A stretch of DNA of 64,000 nucleotides. It comes from Dallia pectoralis (taxonomy: Eukaryota; Chordata; Actinopteri; Esociformes; Umbridae). The number at the start of each line of letters is the position of its first letter. Position 1 is the stretch's first letter. The stretch covers positions 21,164,133-21,228,132 of the forward strand of contig CM055728.1 of assembly GCA_029465975.1 (NCBI GenBank), given 5' to 3'. The translations under genes were made by a program, and so were the position numbers. The notes beneath the pieces are model-generated. The model searched no databases. It saw only the letters and a list, made by a program, of their open reading frames with translations, and was not told the DNA's origin. Positions 57,991 through 64,000 of the stretch are shown here, one piece after another.

Positions 57991-59275
57991 TACTGTACAG
58001 TGTTTGATTTTGTACGTTCGCCCACTGACAAAGACATGATCATTCTATAATTTTCATGGTAGGTTTATTTAAACAGTGAGAGACAGAATAACAAAAGAAT
58101 ACAGAATAATGCATTTCAAATAAGTTATAAATTGATTTGCATTATAGTTTATGAATAAACAAAATAGTTTGGACACACTTTTTAGTTCAGGAGAAATTCT
58201 TTTTTTGTGTACTTTTATCCATAGTAGAAAAATACATTTGTTAAACCAATAAAGGAAGTGGTTTCTCGGCAAACAATTCAAACGTGAAGTCATGCAGTCT
58301 GTTATGTAGCCTATATCTGTCATGTCATCTGTTACATATGCACCTAAGGTGCAGTTAAATGTTGCAGAGGTAACTATGGGGTCTTCCTCCCGATCCGCAT
58401 GAGCGCCAGTTTCATCATAGTGCTCAATGTATTCCAATTGCACTTCAAGAACAACTTTTAAAGATCTGACATTTTCTAGGTTGTTCTCCCTTCGTGCCTT
58501 AAAGTAATGATGAACTGTTTTTCTCTTTGCTTAGTTAAGCTCTTGCCATAATACGGACTGCTGAAGTACAGACAACAATGGTTTTGTGTATCCCTGCCCT
58601 ACCTGGTCACCTCTGTTTACCCAACATAATGCATAAAATAGGAAAGAAATACCACAAATTAACCTGTTAATAAATGCATTCTAGGTAGTACCTATACCCA
58701 CATTAAGCTGTCAGAGAGAATGCAAAGTGTACAAAGCTGTCATCAAGATAAATAATCTACAATAAGAAATGTATATGTATATTATTTTTTTGATTGCTCA
58801 TTCCCTATGTGTTATTTTATAGTTTTGCTGTGTTCACTATTATTCTACAATGTGGACAGTTGTTCAACTAAAGAAATCGCCTGAAATAAGTGGGTCTGTT
58901 GGAACTTTTCTCTGGTACCTATAATCAAACTCGTTGACTTAATGAAGTCTTGGTTGACCGTTATGAGTCCCCCCCACCCTCGCTATTATTAAGTATTTCA
59001 TACACCTGCACATGTTGGATGAACCATTCATCATCATCATCATGCTGTTCACCTGCGCAATTAAATAAATACCCTGGAGAGAGTGGGCGTGTCCCAACGT
59101 GTGACTGGCACCGTATCAGACCGTGGGTAATAATATATGAGGGGTCCTCCTCCTCCCGCTGTTCTTAAGGAGGGAGGGACGCTCCTGATGTTGTCCGAGT
59201 CGCTCACACGCATATATGTTGGTTGTGCCATTCATCACCATCGTCATGCTGTTTGCCTAGATTAAAAGTGTTCTT
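57991..59275. other. Region upstream of SPDEF with a duplicated segment
   Basis: No exon was recognised. It contains a roughly 70-bp motif present twice (about 58996-59066 and 59203-59270, listed in findings) and a CCTCCTCCTCC-type stretch near 59146-59175. It may hold SPDEF regulatory DNA. Confidence 0.45.
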
Positions 59276-59283
59276 TATAAATA
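59276..59283 (+). promoter_or_regulatory. spdef: Candidate TATA box of SPDEF
   Basis: TATAAATA, about 300 bp upstream of a good splice donor (59584). It would place the transcription start near 59305-59310. Confidence 0.45.
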
Positions 59284-59304
59284 TGATCTGAAGTCACACG
59301 GAGC

Positions 59305-59583
59305 ATATTCTTAAACACGCACACGCTTGCTTTGGCACACACCCACCGGGTGTTCCTGTGACCTGTATTGTGAGAACTTTACTGATAAGGCTGGCAGGTA
59401 ATGCCCAACACCTCGACTCAAACTCTACAAAGAAAGTCCTCTGACCACCTGAAAGTGTTATATGCATCCTGTCTTATGCCACCACTTTGAGACAGCAGCT
59501 GTCAGCAGAGAGTCTGACTGTTACACCCAGTCGGCAGCAGAGGAGCCTGAGAGTTATTTTACAGACACAAGTCATCTAACCAG
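59305..59583 (+). other. spdef: Probable non-coding first exon of SPDEF
   Basis: Ends CATCTAACCAG followed by GTGAGTAC, a near-consensus donor at 59584. The coding exon begins at an acceptor (TTTTTCCAG|GGCTG, 61322/61323) 13 bp before the ATG, so an upstream untranslated exon is required; this is the best candidate. The 5' limit is inferred from the TATA box. Confidence 0.5.
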
Positions 59584-61322
59584 GTGAGTACCATTGCAAA
59601 ACATGTTAAAGGTGGTTTTGTTTCGTTTAAGTCTTGGGGATAACAAACTAGTTTGTTAGGAATTAATTTGAGTAGCCTCCTATATGGCTATAGGCATAGA
59701 GGTGAGTAAGAAAGCACACATTCCACTTCTCCATTCTGTTTTCTCAAGTGTGCATCTACACACTCCTTTTAATGGATTAAAACACAGGTGTAAAAGCATT
59801 GGCAGCTTTGAAATTGTGTGGGTGCACTTCGTTATAGTGTTGGCTCTCTTTTTGTTGTATGTGTTTAGGAATGGAGTGAGTAATAGATTACATGATACAT
59901 TTATTTTACATTGACTTAATGCTTTGATATCATTGTTATCTATCAAGGAATATGTTTGGAGCATTTTATTTTGTGTGTTGCACACACATACCATCACGGA
60001 TTAATTAACAATCATATTTTGTAGGAATACATCATAATTAAAAAAAAAACTATAAATATGTGAATGTATTTTCATTTTAACCTTTAATATTTAATGTGTC
60101 CTTGTCATTGGTTAGCAAAATATGTGTACTAATCAGAAAATACACATATACAACGGCTTCCTTTAAATCTCAAATTAACAGTTCTCAAACAAGGCAGAAA
60201 TGTAGCATTCACCTGGGTTTGAACGTGAATAAAACTAAAATCAACATTCAGTATATCAACCTAGAATTAAAGAATTCATGTTCAGATGGGAAATAAAGTT
60301 CACTAACATTAACCGTAATTAGGTTTTCCCCTTATCAGTGCGTGTACTCCCCATCTATATACCAGCTTTGATAAACAAGTACTTTCCCCATGTACCTTTT
60401 TCAACCATAATAATTATGAGACATTGTTTCACACCTAGACTCTAATATCTTTGCTCCACCCTTCTTGTTGACTCATATACGGGCTGGGTTTTGTATTCCC
60501 ATAATTAACTTCAAATCAGTCTTGATTACCTACATTACTTGACCCTGGCAGCTTTCCCATGCGCCTGTAGTAAACAAAAATTATGTTTCTATTACAACAT
60601 TCATAGCATGGTATCCATAAATATGTCAGAAATATATATATGTGTAAATGTGTGTTTTCATCCCATGGCCCAGTCTCTATATTGGATTTATAATTAATTT
60701 ACATATCGATGTCTTCTCAGGGTAAGCTAAGTGGATCAGGGAAATAAAGTTCTCACTGCAACAATTGTCCCACTGGTGTCAAAACTAACATATCAGTTTT
60801 CCTGCATGGTTCTAATAACTTGATAAAGGTCAGCCCTTCAAAATTATTTTATATTATACACCAACATGCTACTCTGAATACTTGTTTTATTTTATTATAA
60901 AAAATGTAGTTAAAATTTCTACTCCCAAAACAGCAAACATTTGTGAAATGTCATGTTTGCTTTATGATTAATACTGTTCAAATATTTGGGCTTTTAGGCC
61001 ATGGTTTCAATACAGCATAAAGACAGTACTGTCTAAAAGGACAGCTTGCAACACAAACTGAAAGAAAACTAAGACAGCAAACAAAGAAAACTGACTAGTA
61101 AAATAGAAAGTGTCACTCATGGATGACAGTCCCTGTTCCTTATCAAAAACATTTCCAAAAAAAAGTTCTTATACCTCTCAGTGACAATGTCAATATGTAA
61201 ACAGTTGTAGCAGCATGTTTGCTGTTTTTCTAAATTGAGGCCCATGAATTATCAGAACACACGCGTATCTGTTTTAAACAAGTATTTACATCACGACTGA
61301 GGACAGTATATTATTTTTCCAG
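59584..61322 (+). other. spdef: SPDEF first intron (5' UTR intron)
   Basis: 1.74 kb, AT-rich. No repeat or additional exon was recognised. Confidence 0.45.
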
Positions 61323-61335
61323 GGCTGATAAAGCA

Positions 61336-63499
61336 ATGGTGAGTCCAGGCTGTGGCTGTGTGGGGAGCACAGTGGACCTTCCCCTGATTACCTTCACTGA
61401 ATTCCCCCACAGTGTGTCTGGCTCGAGGGCCTGGGAGGAGGACACGAAGCCCCCCCGTGGACTGATTAGCTTACCTAAACACACAGTGGCTGAACGGAGC
61501 TCACAAGGGGTCTTCCGGCCCTGTTTGGACATGCTCCTCTCGGAAGACAGCTCGTGCTTTTTAAAAAAGACAGAGACGGTGGCCCCGCTGCCTACCTTTA
61601 AGACCCTTGAGCACTGCCCCTCCATCAACAGCCATAGCCTGGGGTTTGGGGCGCCTTCCGGGCTGGAGGAACAGGTGGAGGAACACTGTCTGGAGCAGGT
61701 CCAGAGCATGGTGTTGGGAGAGGTACTGAAGGATATAGAGACTGCCTGCAAGCTGCTCAACATTACCCCTGGTATGAACATGATTCAACAACAACTGCTT
61801 TCGTGTTGTGTGCTTATCATCAGTTACTACTATCCTTTTATTACTAAACTCCAAAATGGATTGACCATCTGTCTCTTAAGTATTTATCTCTGTATCTATC
61901 TCTGTATCTATCTCTGTATCTATCTGTCATCTATCATCATCGTAAACCCCAGCATCTGTCAGTAGATTGACAGAGAAGTAAATGGCGTGGACAAGACACT
62001 GAGTTGATACACCCGTTTATGCCCTTTTGGATATTACCTATAACAAACAGTAAAGGTCGTCATTAAGATTACCCTTTATTTAAGCAACACCTCTACTTAT
62101 ATGCTAATGCTACCGCTGCTGGGCAAAGCCCAATGACAGGTGTGACAGGAGGCTCTCCGCCCTGTGCAAATGGTTTTGTTGACAGTTCATCATTTCACAC
62201 ACTCACCAGCGCTACCTGCCATAGGGAACAGATATGATGTTCACTTTGGATGTGTCACCTTTCGATAGGTAACCCACGCAGTTGCCATTTGTATTAATGG
62301 CCTGTAACTTGTATTTGGGTAAATTATCAACACACTGTATAAATACCTCACCTATAGATCCCATGGAGTGGAACTGTGGCAATGTCCAGAAGTGGCTATT
62401 GTGGACAGAGCACCTGTACAGACTACCACAGGTGGGCAAGGTATTCCAGGAGCTCAATGGAAAGGATCTGTGCTCCATGACAGAGGATGACTTTAGGCAG
62501 CGTTCAGTGCAGTGTGGAGACCTGATGTACGCTCACCTGGACATCTGGAAATCAGGTACGACCAAATCACAATTATACACAGGCTATATATCTGAGCCAT
62601 GTTTTTCATTTGGTTTGGTCAGTCAATTGACGTGGTTTATGTTCTATTGTTCTTAGTTGTGATTGGAAATATCGTTTTGTGTTGTTTTTGTCACAGCTTC
62701 AGGTATGAAGGAGCGCTGCAAACTAGGAGATAACAGGATAGAGGGAACTGAGGAGTTGTGGCCAGAGGCCGACTCCTCCTGCACGGGACAGCCTATTCAT
62801 CTGTGGCAGTTTCTCCGAGAGCTGCTTCTTAAACCCCACAACTATGGACGCTGCATCCGCTGGCTAAACAAGGACAAAGGTACGTTTATTTTTCATTTAA
62901 CCTTTTGTTTTACCTGGTTTACCTGCCAAGATAAGGTGAAGAAATGTGCACGAAAAACATGCATTTACACAATAAATACACAGAACACAAGAGTGCATTG
63001 GGACATGACACGGCAATAGAGGATCAAGTGGAGAGTCAATATAGTGCCAATAACAACTATATTTAAATACAAAGGAGTGTCTAAATACAGAATGTAAAGG
63101 GATTAAAGTGTATCTAGCCGTTAGCTCATTTGTGTTCACAGAATATATGACCGTGGTTTTGGGAGAAAGAGCATTTGAGCATTTGAGCATGCCTGAGCAA
63201 ATAAGTGGGCAGGGATACGCCACAAACGATGAGTTCATCTGGGTTTATAGTTGTCTCGGGTCTATGGACGATTGGTTACTGAAACCAACTCTCTTAACAA
63301 GTTTTTCCTTTAATCATCAGGAATCTTCAAAATCGAAGACTCTACTCATGTGGCCAGATTATGGGGCATCAGGAAAAACCGCCCAGCTATGAACTATGAC
63401 AAGCTGAGTCGCTCCATCAGGCAGTACTACAAGAAGGGCATAATCCGCAAGCCTGATGTGTCCCAGAGACTAGTCTACCAGTTTGTCCAACCTGTATGA
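61336..63499 (+). CDS. spdef: SAM-pointed domain ETS factor SPDEF, complete coding region, 4 coding exons, 331 aa
   Basis: Coding exons: 61336-61771, 62358-62555, 62697-62879, 63321-63499 (996 nt, stop TGA). All introns are in phase 1. The start ATG (GCAATGG) follows the acceptor by 13 bp. The N-terminus is poorly conserved; LEQVQSMVLGEVLKDIETAC (about 119-138) begins the conserved part. The Pointed/SAM domain spans about 120-208 (NVQKWLLWTEHLYRLPQVGK, FRQRSVQCGDLMYAHLDIWK). The ETS domain spans about 245-328: IHLWQFLRELLLKPHNYGRC, the recognition helix KLSRSIRQYYKKG, and a C-terminus RLVYQFVQPV. Human is 335 aa. SPDEF is a nuclear factor of goblet and other secretory epithelial cells that prefers GGAT ETS cores. 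It is next to ILRUN in human too, with the same relative orientation. Confidence 0.97.
61877..61928. repeat. TATC/TCTG short tandem repeat
   Basis: TATCTCTGTATC repeated about four times in SPDEF intron after coding exon 1. Confidence 0.85.
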
Positions 63500-64000
63500 A
63501 ATCCCAGCAAAAGGTGAAATGGAGTGTGGATGATGACAGGAAACACCCTACAGGCCAATCACCTTTAAGAGAGCGGGATTTTACCCTTCTTTACAAAAGC
63601 TATATGGTCCTTTAGGTTCTATGCATAATATTTATGATTCTCTACTTCATGTCTTTGCATGCCTCGTTCAGAGAACAGGCTGTTCCAGCGAGTGGTGCTT
63701 GTAAAGTATGTTTACATCCATGCTGATTGTAAGTCTAAAAGGTCACATAATAATATCAGTGTTTTGCCGGTTGTCAAATGTGCCGTTTTTCTTTTGGGGG
63801 GAGGGCGGGCATTTTCATGTTGGAGAGACCGAACAAGGTGTGAGGAGAGTGTGCTGCAAAGGGCCACATCAAATGTGCTTTGATGGAAAAAAGTAGTCTC
63901 AAGTTAGTTAAAACCTCTTACTTTACAATTGTCTTACGGTAAATAATTCAAAAGAAAGGCAGTAGGCTATTTTTCTCATATAATTTTAGTAAATGGTAAA
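63500..64000 (+). other. spdef: SPDEF 3' UTR, open to the right
   Basis: No AATAAA is seen before the window end, so the 3' UTR probably continues beyond it. Confidence 0.55.

Noticed and set aside
61311..61781. 156-residue minus-strand ORF opposite SPDEF coding exon 1
   Set aside because: Antisense shadow; the plus strand matches SPDEF and splices correctly.

Overview
This window is a piece of a ray-finned fish (teleost) chromosome. The genes are split by GT-AG introns and match vertebrate proteins. The repeats are fish-type: Tc1-like transposons, hAT and Harbinger MITEs, L2-type and other LINE fragments, and a tRNA-derived SINE. One Tc1 family resembles a family that is abundant in salmonids and pikes, so a protacanthopterygian is a reasonable guess, but the sequence does not prove the species.

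Six protein-coding genes are recognisable, left to right: ANKS1A (minus, first coding exon only), TAF11 (plus, complete, 5 coding exons, 204 aa), UHRF1BP1/BLTP3A (minus, complete, 21 coding exons, 1353 aa), SNRPC/U1-C (minus, complete, 6 coding exons, 156 aa), ILRUN/C6orf106 (plus, complete, 5 coding exons, 283 aa) and SPDEF (plus, complete coding region, 4 coding exons, 331 aa). All exon phases close without a frameshift. As recalled, order and orientation are those of human 6p21.31 read backwards. ANKS1A/TAF11 and SNRPC/ILRUN are head-to-head pairs. TAF11 and UHRF1BP1 converge tail to tail, with predicted poly(A) signals under 100 bp apart. The products do not form one pathway: TAF11 is a TFIID subunit, U1-C recognises 5' splice sites, UHRF1BP1 is a bridge-like lipid transfer protein, ILRUN is an inhibitor of innate signalling, SPDEF is an epithelial ETS factor and ANKS1A is an Eph/ErbB adaptor.

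Layout: 1-4382 ANKS1A intron 1; 4383-4558 ANKS1A exon 1; 4.9-8.5 kb intergenic with an L2 fragment; 8.6-11.9 kb TAF11, with a Tc1 relic in intron 1 and a hairpin minisatellite in intron 2; 11.9-31.45 kb UHRF1BP1 with at least seven minisatellites; 33.6-36.1 kb SNRPC; 37.3-45.3 kb ILRUN, whose intron 4 holds a Harbinger MITE with a nested hAT MITE, a second hAT element and a Tc1 relic; 45.3-59.2 kb a gene-free, transposon-rich interval; 59.3-63.5 kb SPDEF.

No prokaryote-style system, CRISPR array or new multi-gene system was found. The most unusual signal is in UHRF1BP1, where three 5' splice sites have been tandemly copied into the following intron. After exon 6 a 39-bp unit carries the exon end plus donor about eight times, in frame and without stops, so use of a distal donor could add multiples of 13 residues. 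Exon 7 and exon 14 donors are also duplicated, but there distal use would meet a stop codon.
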